DNA of 64,000 nt from Acidimicrobiales bacterium (GTDB lineage Bacteria; Actinomycetota; Acidimicrobiia; Acidimicrobiales; SKKL01), in the NCBI GenBank assembly GCA_034521975.1, contig JAXHLR010000003.1, positions 186,001 to 250,000 of the forward strand. The letters are read 5' to 3'. A program made the position numbers and the translations under genes. The notes beneath the pieces were generated by a model. That model worked only from the letters and a program-made list of their open reading frames with translations, was not told the origin of the DNA and did no database searches. Below are positions 47,001 through 55,525 of the stretch, piece by piece (the first letter of the stretch is position 1; each line of letters starts with the position of its first letter).

Positions 47001-50000
47001 ACGCTGTCGGGGCTCTCGGTCATCCTCAACAACATCCTCGAGCGGCGGGCGACGATGTTCCCGAGCGAGACCACCACCGGCCGCGTGGTCTGGGTCGATA
47101 CCGGACCTGACGGCAATACCATCCCGATCCAAGGTGCCGTGGTCCAGATCGAGGGTGCGAGCGACTACGACGAGAACGGCGACCCGGTCTCGGGCGCCTT
47201 CCCATCCGACCTCACCGACGCCAACGGGCAGTTCGCGTTCCCCAACGACGGGGAGCTCGGCCCCGTGTTCGGCGACGCCGACCTGACGATCACCCACCCC
47301 GACTTCGACGGCCCGCTGGTGGTGAGCGATCAACCGGTCGGCGAGAACCTCGGCGATATCGAGCTCGCCCCGTTGGACGGCTTCCTGAACATCAGCGCTC
47401 TCCTCGAACATGGTGTCGCCGACCCCGACCTCCTAGACCCCGCGGACCCGGCCGACATGGAACTCCGGTTCTCCGACGGGCCCGCAGGGTTCGACGAGGG
47501 GCCATACGCGCCGAGCTCAACCGGAACCGAGATCGCTGGCTGGAGCTTCAGCTCCACGTTCAACCACGGCTCTCTCGCCCCGGGCACCTACCAGGGCGAG
47601 ATCACCCACACCGACGCCTCGCAGGGGGCGACGTTCACTCCCGCCACCTTCGAGATCTTCATCCCACCCAACCAACCGGTCAACGAACCTGGCCTGGTCC
47701 TGTACCGACAGGGAAGCATCTCCGGCACCACGCGGTTCTTCGATGACCCGACCGATCTCACCGCACCGACACCGCTTGCCGACGCCACCGTCACCCTCGA
47801 GATCATCGACGGCGGCGGCAACGTCATCGAACAGGTCGACACCGTCGACAGCAACGAGTTCGGGGGCTTCTCGTTCGCCGAGCTCGACACGGGCCCGACC
47901 GGCGACCCGATCACCTACCGGTTGATCGCGGAGAAGGAAGGCCACACCGACGAGCTGACCGGAGGTGCGGACACGATCGAGCTCGCGCTGGGCGTGGGCC
48001 AGGAGACCACCGCCCAGGATCTGCTCCTGCGCCGGCAGGCGTCGATCTCGGGCACAGTGCGTGGCACGTCGACCTCGGGCGGTGAGGTCCCCCTCGAGAA
48101 CGCCACCGTGTCGATCGAGCAGAACGGCGGGAGCGTGGTGATCGAGGTGCAGACCGACGAGGACGGCGACTTCGTGGCCTACGGGCTGGAACCGAAGGAG
48201 TACTTCGGAGATCCAACCTCGGTGCCCGACACCGTGATCACCATCACCGACGCCAACGACGACTACGAGGAACTGGTGGTCGCCCTCGACAACAGCAACC
48301 CCGACGTCGGGGGCCCGCTCGGCTGGGGCGAGCAGCGAACGATCACCCCACCGACGCTCGACCTGCCGGTGAAGCCCGGCACCGTCCGGTTCTCGGTCGA
48401 GAGCACCGCCGGCGCCCAGGACGAGCCCGACGGCCTGGTGTTCACCCTTCACCGGACCGGCGGCGGCGACCCCGGAGCCAACGACCCCGACACCGCCTGC
48501 GATGGGAGTAGCGGCACCCTGATCGCCGACCAGGACGACGTGACGCCCGACAGCAGCGGCGATCTGCCGGTGTACGAGATCGGAGAGCTCGAGCCCGGCT
48601 GCTTCGTGCTGTACCTCAACGCCCCCAACCACGCTCCTGTCGCCAAGGAGTTCTACGTCCAACCCGACGAGACCCGCGACTTCACCGGCGACGGCGAGGG
48701 TGCGATCCCGCTCGCCCGCCAGGAGATGACCGTCAAGGGCACGGTCACCCTCAGGGTGGGCAGCACCGACCTCGACGATCGCAGCGGCGTTGCCGTTCAA
48801 CTCCTGCAGGACAGCAACGAGGTGGCGGGCTTCGACGACACCACCGACGGAAGCGGCAACTACAGCATCGCCGACATCGAGGACGGCACCGACTACGCCG
48901 TCGAGTTCAGGCTCGACGGCTACCAGACCGAGACCTCCGACACGTTCACCGCGTGCCTCGGCCAACTGCTTCCCGCGACCTGTCCCTCCGAGGACGACCC
49001 GACGATCATCATCGACCAGACCCTCACCGCGATCCAACACGATGTCACCGTCACGGTGCGATCCGCCGTCGACGGCCTCCTGGAGGGCGCGGAGGTGCGT
49101 CTGGTCCACGACCCCCAGGCCGCGGACAACACCACCGACCAGAGCTATCCGTCGCCGACGGGTTCGCTCCCGACCAACATCGACGGTGAGGTCACCTTCA
49201 GCGCTGTGGTCCCCGGGCACTACCTCATCGAGGTGCTCGAGGACGACGCCGAGGGCGGCCACCTCGACACCACCGAGCCCTATCAGCTCCAGATCGCCGA
49301 CAACCCCGACACCACCCCCGAGGTCACCATCGAAGAAGCGCTCGTCACCGGTTGGGTCAAGATCGAGGGCTCGACCGATCCCTCACTGACCGGCTCGACC
49401 GTGGAGGCACGCTATCAGACGGCCGGCAACGAGGTCGCGGCGAGCTACACCTTCAGCGTGGACGCGAGCACCTCACTCGCCGAGTTCGAAATGTACGTAC
49501 CGATGGACGCGGCATCCTCGCGCAGCTACGAGATCCTCGCTCATGGTCCCAACGACAGCTACCGATCGGTCGATACCGCGACCACGTCGCTCAGCTCGGG
49601 CGACACCGAGGAGGTGGCCACCAACGGCGACCCGCTGCTGATCGAGGAGGGCGCGGACATCACCGTCCGAGTCCGCGAAGACGCGACGTCGAGCACGCTC
49701 ATCGACGGGGCGACCATCCAGTACGTCGGTCCAGAGGGCACCGAGCTGGTGACCGACGGCAACGAGGGCGACGCCGACGGCACTGCAAACGGCGAGATCG
49801 ACCTCGACGGGTTGGCACCAGGCGACTACGACATCACCGTCCAGGCCGGCGACGGCCACGACGCCGCCACCGCAAACGGCGTCACGCTTGCACACGGATC
49901 GAACGGAACGCTCACCATCGACGTGCGCGCCTTCGGCGCGCTGCGGATCGATCCCAACGGCGGGAGCGGAGGAAGCTCCTTCGAGGTGAAGCTCGTCCCC

Positions 50001-50237
50001 GAGTTGTCCGGGCAGGCCAACCCGATCTCGCTCCAGGACACCAACAACAGCGCGCGGACCATCGATAACGTGACTACGGGGACCTACGACATCGAGGTCT
50101 GTTGGCCCGCGTTCGACGAGACCTCCGGCGATTGCGAGCCCGACGGTTCCAGCGTCTACCACGGGCAGACCCAGGCCACGATCGAGCGGGGATCGACCAC
50201 CTTCGTGTCGGTCACGCTCGACGAGATCCAACCCTAG
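44058..50237 (+). CDS. CisA-like giant single-pass membrane protein 3 (2,059 residues)
   Basis: From ATG 44058. The N-terminal region (GIEVRPERVDSTPGEPVTVVVEV, GKRPWFGRPRR) matches proteins 1 and 2, with an added basic insert (about 130-160). Helix at about 252-272 (AILAVLAVWASTLFFVW), then a Gly-rich linker (about 295-330), then about 1,700 residues of carboxypeptidase-regulatory/Ig-like repeats (GALSGIISGPGGPLGDAEITVT, GAITGSVRSSAGPLGDITVTA and many weaker ones). Total length is more than twice that of proteins 1 and 2. It may span the cell wall from the membrane. A TAGTCT -10-like hexamer lies at about 43993. Convergent with the structural operon. Confidence 0.82.
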   Translation: MTSGIEVRPERVDSTPGEPVTVVVEVTNLLAEPRQFQVRVVGSDSGWSGPTMVTPLLQPGAHTATELTVTLPLGFPSGEHLLGVEAVPLDATGAASTDQHQRRVSDLVVSVGSLADLHAVLEPRNVRGKRMGRIGSALSPRALVRSRGSGVRRSRGGQATVSLRNRGFEPIHVSLAAHSPGEELDISFDRSEALIDPGHIIPVSTKVKGKRPWFGRPRRTPFTVTARGTGNAVTLDGSFSQSARIHPAMLKGTAILAVLAVWASTLFFVWDEVVVQEETEETTAEQAGDVTDAPGDADGGGGAGGGSGNGTGGGAGGGADGGGGDGATDVQVGSRIEASGQVEAREPEGVQVRIRSVSLVDEISDDATFQANMRTAQASGVKLFGRRGGVIHNRIVPAQLSTSTDDEGRWAASGLGGPGFYEIRFSKPGYATKAYVVEMAEDGSPITLDAELVAGDGALSGIISGPGGPLGDAEITVTDGDVTFSTTTPTTGAVGTWGVEGLTTPGTYLITASRQGFGTATALVRLGGGESRNGVSMRLEPGVGAITGSVRSSAGPLGDITVTATNGDVTRSTTSLTEGPVGTFSITDLPMPDTYTLTIEGDGYLNQTRDVVLNSGQANVGIEMIASTGIVYGRVTNSAGDPIGGAGITAVSEDNTYKNTTSPDGTYEMVGLEPGSYVIEVEEFEYHPGSTLVTLGPGTLREVDLSLTPKDSLAPEPNNSLTVSLSAPDVTGELNVTVIDRASGMEATAEGEGTINAVFDDIPAGARTLDINGDGFQETTASARVALNGANSISVTLRPLIVADFTVLGNDAEDPGSPVEGADVAIVRLSPPCGPNSEAPGCHEPLETVTDQNGEARIPDEDGNPESAVELTDGSYRIDVDHPDYLATSYFTGLLAYETNPNPERELDIDRLGILRLDVVEPENPDPPFEPQPLDGYTVTLDPPYGDDDHVHDADEHPLEIRGIPQNTYNASLALDGYNTVTLSGLSVILNNILERRATMFPSETTTGRVVWVDTGPDGNTIPIQGAVVQIEGASDYDENGDPVSGAFPSDLTDANGQFAFPNDGELGPVFGDADLTITHPDFDGPLVVSDQPVGENLGDIELAPLDGFLNISALLEHGVADPDLLDPADPADMELRFSDGPAGFDEGPYAPSSTGTEIAGWSFSSTFNHGSLAPGTYQGEITHTDASQGATFTPATFEIFIPPNQPVNEPGLVLYRQGSISGTTRFFDDPTDLTAPTPLADATVTLEIIDGGGNVIEQVDTVDSNEFGGFSFAELDTGPTGDPITYRLIAEKEGHTDELTGGADTIELALGVGQETTAQDLLLRRQASISGTVRGTSTSGGEVPLENATVSIEQNGGSVVIEVQTDEDGDFVAYGLEPKEYFGDPTSVPDTVITITDANDDYEELVVALDNSNPDVGGPLGWGEQRTITPPTLDLPVKPGTVRFSVESTAGAQDEPDGLVFTLHRTGGGDPGANDPDTACDGSSGTLIADQDDVTPDSSGDLPVYEIGELEPGCFVLYLNAPNHAPVAKEFYVQPDETRDFTGDGEGAIPLARQEMTVKGTVTLRVGSTDLDDRSGVAVQLLQDSNEVAGFDDTTDGSGNYSIADIEDGTDYAVEFRLDGYQTETSDTFTACLGQLLPATCPSEDDPTIIIDQTLTAIQHDVTVTVRSAVDGLLEGAEVRLVHDPQAADNTTDQSYPSPTGSLPTNIDGEVTFSAVVPGHYLIEVLEDDAEGGHLDTTEPYQLQIADNPDTTPEVTIEEALVTGWVKIEGSTDPSLTGSTVEARYQTAGNEVAASYTFSVDASTSLAEFEMYVPMDAASSRSYEILAHGPNDSYRSVDTATTSLSSGDTEEVATNGDPLLIEEGADITVRVREDATSSTLIDGATIQYVGPEGTELVTDGNEGDADGTANGEIDLDGLAPGDYDITVQAGDGHDAATANGVTLAHGSNGTLTIDVRAFGALRIDPNGGSGGSSFEVKLVPELSGQANPISLQDTNNSARTIDNVTTGTYDIEVCWPAFDETSGDCEPDGSSVYHGQTQATIERGSTTFVSVTLDEIQP

Positions 50238-50279
50238 GACCGGCCCCAGGGCACCGGCGAGGCCGGGCCGCGACCATTC

Positions 50280-50294
50280 GCCCGCTGAGCGGGC
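50280..50294. terminator. Hairpin between convergent arms of the injection-system cluster
   Basis: GCCCGC-TGA-GCGGGC, a perfect 6-bp stem with a 3-base loop, in the 68-bp gap between the giant membrane protein gene and the zinc-ribbon gene. Candidate bidirectional terminator; no T-run. Confidence 0.45.
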
Positions 50295-50305
50295 ACCGCC
50301 GCGTG

Positions 50306-50782
50306 TCAGCCGATGATGCCGACGAACACCAGGGCGATGGCGACAGGGATGCCGATCATCGCCACCAGGTAGGGCCAGATCGGGCCGACCTCGGGCTCGG
50401 GTTCGGGCGGTGGCGGCGGTGGCGCGGGTGCGGCGATCACCGGCGCCGGCGGCGGCATGGCCGGTGGATGCAGGTCGGCCCCACAGCGGATGCACAAGGT
50501 GGCCGAGTGCAGGTTGGGCTCGTTGCACTGCGGGCACCCGATCGAGGCCACCACCTGGCGACCGCCGGCCCCCGGAAGGCGGCGCAGGCCGAACTCGTCG
50601 TCGCCCCCCTCGCCCGCCGGCTGATCGCCGGAGCGGACCCAGAACAGCGGGAAGTCGCAGCGCCGGCAGAACTCCTGGGCGTTGCGTCGCACCTGGTCGA
50701 AGTAGCTGACCGTGCCACAGCTCGGGCAGGTGATCTCGACGGTCGGGGCGTGGGAGTCCGACGGGTAGTAGGACTGGCTCAC
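50306..50782 (-). CDS. Tail-anchored double zinc-ribbon protein, last gene of structural operon
   Basis: 158 residues from GTG 50782, overlapping the previous stop. Two zinc ribbons: CPSCGTVSYF with FCRRCDFPLFW, and CPQCNEPNLH with LCIRCGADLH. A Pro-rich linker follows, then one C-terminal helix (WPYLVAMIGIPVAIALVFVGIIG) ending two residues from the stop. This predicts a cytoplasmic zinc-ribbon head fixed to the membrane by its tail. Translationally coupled to tail protein I, so it is probably part of the particle or its docking site. No named family recognised. Confidence 0.75.
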   Translation of the reverse strand: MSQSYYPSDSHAPTVEITCPSCGTVSYFDQVRRNAQEFCRRCDFPLFWVRSGDQPAGEGGDDEFGLRRLPGAGGRQVVASIGCPQCNEPNLHSATLCIRCGADLHPPAMPPPAPVIAAPAPPPPPPEPEPEVGPIWPYLVAMIGIPVAIALVFVGIIG

Positions 50783-51315
50783 GATCCCACCGCCTGGGGC
50801 ATCTCGGGCCACACCAGCTCGTTGCTCACGAAGATCTGGGTGGGGATGTTGGCAGGGAGCTCGTCGAGCACCAGAGCCACGAAGTCCTCCGTCGTGGTCC
50901 AACCGGTCGACTCCACCCGGATCTCGATCCTGGCCGGAGTGGTGGGCGATTCGCCCTCACGGTACACGCCGCCGGTCTCGGTGACCTGCACCGGACCGCC
51001 GCACACCAGCTCGAGGAACCGGACCAGACCCCGGCGCGTGCCCCGCCATGCGAGGATGGCGCTCGACTCCTGCACGATGCGACGCTGGAGTCGGTCGGGC
51101 AGCGACGAATCGATCGAGCGAACCCCCAACCACGACCCCAGATAGGGGACGAAGGGGGTGGGCGCCACCGTCGGATCGGTCAGGTGCTCGAGGTTGTCGA
51201 CATCTTCGAGATAGGTGGTCGCCACATCCTGGAAGATGCGCACGAACCGGGTGAAGAAGTCGTCCTCGAGCAGGCCCATGGGCAGCTGGGCGAGGAGCCA
51301 GTCGTCGCGCCTCAC
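50779..51315 (-). CDS. Tail protein I-like baseplate component (P2 gpI type, Afp12-like)
   Basis: 178 residues from GTG 51315, overlapping the baseplate J stop as GTGA. Begins DDWLLAQLPMGLLEDDFFTRFVRIFQDVATTYLEDVDNL, then FVPYLGSWLGV and the conserved WRGTRRGLVRFLELVCGG, the signature of the phage tail protein I family. It joins wedge and tail fibres in phage baseplates. No fibre gene follows here; instead a membrane-anchored zinc-ribbon protein is encoded. Confidence 0.87.
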   Translation of the reverse strand: MRRDDWLLAQLPMGLLEDDFFTRFVRIFQDVATTYLEDVDNLEHLTDPTVAPTPFVPYLGSWLGVRSIDSSLPDRLQRRIVQESSAILAWRGTRRGLVRFLELVCGGPVQVTETGGVYREGESPTTPARIEIRVESTGWTTTEDFVALVLDELPANIPTQIFVSNELVWPEMPQAVGS

Positions 51316-53258
51316 CGCACCACCACCTGGTGGTGTGCGGACAGGAACAGCGACTGGTCGTCGAGTCGGATCAGCTCGCGACCGGTCCCGTGGCGCACGC
51401 CGGTGCGCAGGTCGTACTCGAAGAACAGGATCTCCTCGACCCGGTCGACACCGTCGATCGCCTCGATCAGCTGGGCGACGCTGGCGGCGTTGAGGTCGGT
51501 GTCGAAGGGCCAACCCTCGTCGTCGGTGCCACCGGTGAGCGGGTTGATGAACCGGTAGAGCGCGTCGAGCGCACGCTGGCGCACCAGACCGGCGGGACGC
51601 CCGGGCAACGATCGCAGCAACGCCGCCACCGTGACCCCCTGGTAGTAGGGCGTGCCGATCTCGACGCGGGTGCCGACCAGGCGACGCTCGTCGAGATGGG
51701 TGCCGATCTGGTCGACCAGTTCGTTGGACAGGGCGAAGTCGTCGAGATCGAGCTCGCCGACCGGGGCGGCCAGGCGGGGCACGACCAGCATGCGGATCGG
51801 ACCACCGGGCGTTGAGGACGGCAGGCACCTCGCCCGGGCCACCTCGGCCGAGGCCTCGACGGTGAGGCGCTCGAAGTCCCTGGCGGTGACCGCCCGCTGC
51901 CCGGTGCGCAGGGACATGGGGCCGCGCTGCTTGGCGTTCTCGACCGACTCGGCGTCGGCGCCTCCCCGGGCGGGCACCAGGTTGGTGACCCGGTCGATGT
52001 AGGGGATCGTGGTGCGAAGCTGGCGCAGCGTGCCGCTGCCGACGTTGCCGATGGCACCGCCGCCGGTTCGGTAGGCGGCGAGGATGATCTCGGCCCCCTC
52101 GGGAGGGATCGCACCGTGCTGGCGGACCCCACCGTCGGGATAGCGGATGCGCGGCCCGAACTTCACCTGGCCGGAGGCACCGTCGAAGGTGATGTGACGG
52201 TCGGCGGGACCCGAGTCGGCGAAGTCGACGACCTCCTGCCACTGCTCGACCCCGTCGGGGGTGAGGACCTCGATGTGCTCACCGGTCTGGCGCGGCAGCA
52301 CCGGTGGGTTGGCGACCCGGAACACCTGGCCAGGTGACCCGTCGCTCCGGCCCAGCAGCTCGGACTCGACCCGGCGGCTGTGCTCGGCCTGGACCGTCCC
52401 ACCGAGGCTGGCGGCCAGGATCCTCCGCACCTGCGGCGAGGCCTGGTACTGGGGCTGGTCGGCGGCGGCGACGGTCAACCGGGCCCGCAGCCAGTAGCCG
52501 CGGGTGCCTCCGAGGGTCAGCGGGGCGTGCTCGAGCGGGACCACGAGGATGACGAAGCCGTCGCGGTTGAGCCCGCCGGTGGAGTCCTCGTGGACCTTGG
52601 CCGGGATCCAGGCCTCGCCCGACCAGACCTCCCACGCCAGCGGCGGCCGGCTGGGGTCGACCCCGATCCCTTCGATCGATGCCTCGACGTCGAGGCGCAA
52701 CAGGTTGCCGGCCAGCGTGGTGGAGAACCCCAGGTAGAAGGCATCACCGGGAGACATGGGCTCGGAGCCGAAGCACATGACCGTGTCGCGCTCGTAGCGC
52801 AACGCGTCCCAGACATCGGTGAACTGCTCCTCGTCGGCTCCTGCGGTCAGCGACGCCACCAGCTCGGGCTGGCGGATCTCGAGCGTGCGCTCGGTGCTGA
52901 AGATGACCTGCGACCCGTCGGCCTGGGGGGTGGTGGCGACCTCGGTGGCCGCGGGGACGCGCACGACGTCGTCGGTGATCGACGACAGCCAGAAGGTGAG
53001 ATCGGCCCGGGCCACCGACGGTGGGAACAGCTCGACGCCGACCAGCTCGAGGAACTTGGTGTAGTACCGGTCGGGAACCTGGTTGAGCCGGTACAGCACC
53101 ATCTCGCTCATCCAGGCGAACAGCTCGATGAGCGCAACACCGGGATCCGAGACGTTGTGGTTGGTCCACTCCGGGCAGTGGCGGGGGATCAGGCGTTTGG
53201 CCTCGTCGACCAGATCCTGGAACCGTCGATCGTCGAGATCGGGGCTCGGCAGGGCCAT
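51312..53258 (-). CDS. Baseplate J-like assembly protein (Afp11/Pvc11-like)
   Basis: 648 residues. Opens LPSPDLDDRRFQDLVDEAKRLIPRHCPEWTNHN and DPGVALIELFAWMSEMVLYRLNQVPDRYY, the usual start of putative baseplate assembly proteins; the C-terminal half has the gpJ pattern (RAVTARDFERLTVEASAEVARARC, GTPYYQGVTVAALL, FINPLTGG). It forms the baseplate wedge with gp25. It starts 4 bp after the gp25 stop; tail protein I overlaps its end. Confidence 0.93.
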   Translation of the reverse strand: MALPSPDLDDRRFQDLVDEAKRLIPRHCPEWTNHNVSDPGVALIELFAWMSEMVLYRLNQVPDRYYTKFLELVGVELFPPSVARADLTFWLSSITDDVVRVPAATEVATTPQADGSQVIFSTERTLEIRQPELVASLTAGADEEQFTDVWDALRYERDTVMCFGSEPMSPGDAFYLGFSTTLAGNLLRLDVEASIEGIGVDPSRPPLAWEVWSGEAWIPAKVHEDSTGGLNRDGFVILVVPLEHAPLTLGGTRGYWLRARLTVAAADQPQYQASPQVRRILAASLGGTVQAEHSRRVESELLGRSDGSPGQVFRVANPPVLPRQTGEHIEVLTPDGVEQWQEVVDFADSGPADRHITFDGASGQVKFGPRIRYPDGGVRQHGAIPPEGAEIILAAYRTGGGAIGNVGSGTLRQLRTTIPYIDRVTNLVPARGGADAESVENAKQRGPMSLRTGQRAVTARDFERLTVEASAEVARARCLPSSTPGGPIRMLVVPRLAAPVGELDLDDFALSNELVDQIGTHLDERRLVGTRVEIGTPYYQGVTVAALLRSLPGRPAGLVRQRALDALYRFINPLTGGTDDEGWPFDTDLNAASVAQLIEAIDGVDRVEEILFFEYDLRTGVRHGTGRELIRLDDQSLFLSAHHQVVVR

Positions 53259-53261
53259 GAC

Positions 53262-53714
53262 TCAGTCCTCCTCATGAGGAATCACATAGAACGGATAGAC
53301 CAGGTTGCGGCGATCGTTGGTGGACCGGACGCGGTAGTCGACGGTGATGACGACCGTGCCTTCGCGGTCGGGATCGGGGACGACATCGACCTGGTCGACC
53401 TCGACCCGGGTCTCCCACTGGGCGATCGCCTCGCGCACCGCGAAGGCCATGAGCCCCAGGGTGTTGCCGTTGATCGGCTCGAAGAGCAGATCCCAGATCC
53501 GGCACCCGAAGCCGGGGCGCATCAGGCGTTCGCCCGGAGCGGTGGAGATGATGACCCGCATCGAGCTGTCGAGCTCGGCCGGACCGCCGGCGAGCGCGAT
53601 CGAACCCGTGTGGTCGACCCGCATCGGGAACGGAAGGCCGCGCCCGATGAAGCCGCTGGGGTGCGGGTCGGACTCCGAGCGGATGTCGCGGGGGGCGGGG
53701 TGCGCGTCGCTCAC
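53262..53714 (-). CDS. gp25/GPW-like baseplate wedge protein (Afp9/Pvc9-like)
   Basis: 150 residues. The core is the gp25 pattern: SSMRVIISTAPGERLMRPGFGCRIWDLLFEPIN followed by LMAFAVREAIAQWETRVEVDQVDV. It links the baseplate to the first sheath ring. It overlaps the VgrG-like gene by four bases and is followed closely by baseplate J, as in other eCIS operons. Confidence 0.93.
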   Translation of the reverse strand: MSDAHPAPRDIRSESDPHPSGFIGRGLPFPMRVDHTGSIALAGGPAELDSSMRVIISTAPGERLMRPGFGCRIWDLLFEPINGNTLGLMAFAVREAIAQWETRVEVDQVDVVPDPDREGTVVITVDYRVRSTNDRRNLVYPFYVIPHEED

Positions 53715-55525
53715 CCGATGCTCACCTGGGGACCGCCCTTGATGGAGGTGGTCGGTGCGCCCTTGGCCGAGAGTCCGCTGGAACCCATGGTCACCTTGTT
53801 ACCACCCTGGCTGAGCGCCACCTCCTGCTGGCCCTTGATCGACACCTTGGACCCCTCGAGGCTCAACTCGTTGGTGGCGGAGATGCTGATGGCATCGGCG
53901 GTGATCGAGATCGACTTGTCGTCGCCGAAGGTGATCTGGGCGGCACCGGCCTTGATCGAGACCGGCTTGCCTTCCGGGACCTCGATGTCGAACCGGTCCT
54001 CGCCGATGCGCAGCATGTAGTCGGTGCCGGGCTTGCCGTTCTTGCCGAGACCCATCTTGATGTGGTGCGGATCGCTGCCGCCGTCGACGAAGTCCATGTA
54101 GTGACCGAGGCGGGACCGCACCGACCGGCTGGCGATCGTGCCGTTGTCGATCAGATCCTTCTCGGGGGTGTTGACCTTGCCGTAGAGACCGCCCATCACG
54201 ACCGGGAACCGGGTGTCACCGCTCTCGAAGGCGACGAGCACCTCGTCGTCGACCTCGGGCAGGAACCAGAAGCCCCGCTCGGGCCCGCCACCGGCCGAGA
54301 GCACCCGGGCCCAGTGGCTCTCGTTCTCCTGGGACAGGTAGGGGAACTTCACCTTCACCCGGCCCAGGTCCTCGCCGGTGCCGATGGTGGTGACCGTCGC
54401 CGGGATCAGCGGGGGCAGGTTCTGCAGGGCGCCGAGGTGTTCGGGCACCGCCGACCCGGACAAGAAGTCGGCCAGCCCGGTGGGGACCCGGTCACCGGCG
54501 GTGAAGCGGGTGGTGTAGCCGTCGTAGCCGTACCGGTGCTCGACGCGGGTGACGTGGTACTTGCCCCCGAGGAGCGCACCGGTCACCTCGACCACCACAC
54601 CGGGCTTGATCTCGGGGTTTCCCCGCAGCTCTCCCTGAGCCTCGACCGCCGAGGCGACCTGGCTGGTGACGATGGCCTTGGCCAGCGCGGTGGCCTCGGC
54701 GTCGGTACCCGCGCGCACGCTGGCGGTGTTCAGAGCGGTGGCCGACTTCAGCCCGTTCTTGGCGCTGGAGGTTCCCGGCACGTTGTTGGTCGGTGGGGCG
54801 GTGGACTTGGCGGTGCCGGTGACCATGGTCTGGTTGTCACGGTCCCACCCGCTGACCTTCACTTCGGGGTTGGGCACCGCCGTGTTGGTCACCGAGAACC
54901 GCCACAGATCGTCGGTGGAGCTCACCTGCACCGGGGTCGGCGACGACGGTGGCCGGGTGAAATAGAACTTGTCGTCGTCGACCCACCAGTCGACGCCGCA
55001 GCGGCGCGCCAGGCTGGTGATGAACCCGAAGTCGGTGTCGGCTTGCAGCACGTAGGGGAGGGTCTCCGATGTGGCATCGATGGTGCCGGTGGACAGTCCT
55101 GCCCCGCCGGCGACCTTGTCGACGATGTCGGAGGCTTTCATGTTGACGAAGGTGTTCACCGCGTGCCGCCGGGTCAGCCGGTAGGAGCCGTCGTGGGCGA
55201 CCACCACGTACTCTCCGGCGTCGGAGCCGTCGCGCTCGGCACCGATCTCGGTCACGTGCAGGCGTCCACAGGTCTTGACGAACGATGCCCCACTCCCCGC
55301 GCTCCCTTGCGGGAACGCAACGGTGACCTCGTGGTCGAGCGCGAACGGGAACTCGGTGGTCTGCTCGCCGAGACCCGGCGTGGTGAAGCGCATGATCAAC
55401 CGGGTCGGGACCTGGTACTGGATCTCGAGCGACAACGAGACCATGTTCTGGGCCCACGACTGGTCGAGCAGGCCGCCATCGACGGTGACCTTGGGGGCGT
55501 TGACCAGGGTTGCTTCGATCGCCAT
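53711..55525 (-). CDS. VgrG-like spike/hub protein (Afp8/Pvc8-like)
   Basis: 604 residues from ATG 55525; earlier in-frame starts would lie in the LysM gene. The N-terminal two thirds form a phage gpD/gp27-like hub (LMIRFTTP-like barrel, then FGFITSLARRCGVDWWVDDDKFYF). From about residue 400 an OB-fold gp5-like part (ATVTTIGTGEDLGRVKVKFPYLS, WARVLSAGGGPERGFWFLPEVDDEVLVAFE) leads into a beta-helix spike with short repeats (SISITADAISISATNELSLEGSKVSI). It forms the puncturing spike at the tube tip, probably finished by the PAAR-like DUF4280 protein. Confidence 0.93.
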   Translation of the reverse strand: MAIEATLVNAPKVTVDGGLLDQSWAQNMVSLSLEIQYQVPTRLIMRFTTPGLGEQTTEFPFALDHEVTVAFPQGSAGSGASFVKTCGRLHVTEIGAERDGSDAGEYVVVAHDGSYRLTRRHAVNTFVNMKASDIVDKVAGGAGLSTGTIDATSETLPYVLQADTDFGFITSLARRCGVDWWVDDDKFYFTRPPSSPTPVQVSSTDDLWRFSVTNTAVPNPEVKVSGWDRDNQTMVTGTAKSTAPPTNNVPGTSSAKNGLKSATALNTASVRAGTDAEATALAKAIVTSQVASAVEAQGELRGNPEIKPGVVVEVTGALLGGKYHVTRVEHRYGYDGYTTRFTAGDRVPTGLADFLSGSAVPEHLGALQNLPPLIPATVTTIGTGEDLGRVKVKFPYLSQENESHWARVLSAGGGPERGFWFLPEVDDEVLVAFESGDTRFPVVMGGLYGKVNTPEKDLIDNGTIASRSVRSRLGHYMDFVDGGSDPHHIKMGLGKNGKPGTDYMLRIGEDRFDIEVPEGKPVSIKAGAAQITFGDDKSISITADAISISATNELSLEGSKVSIKGQQEVALSQGGNKVTMGSSGLSAKGAPTTSIKGGPQVSIG

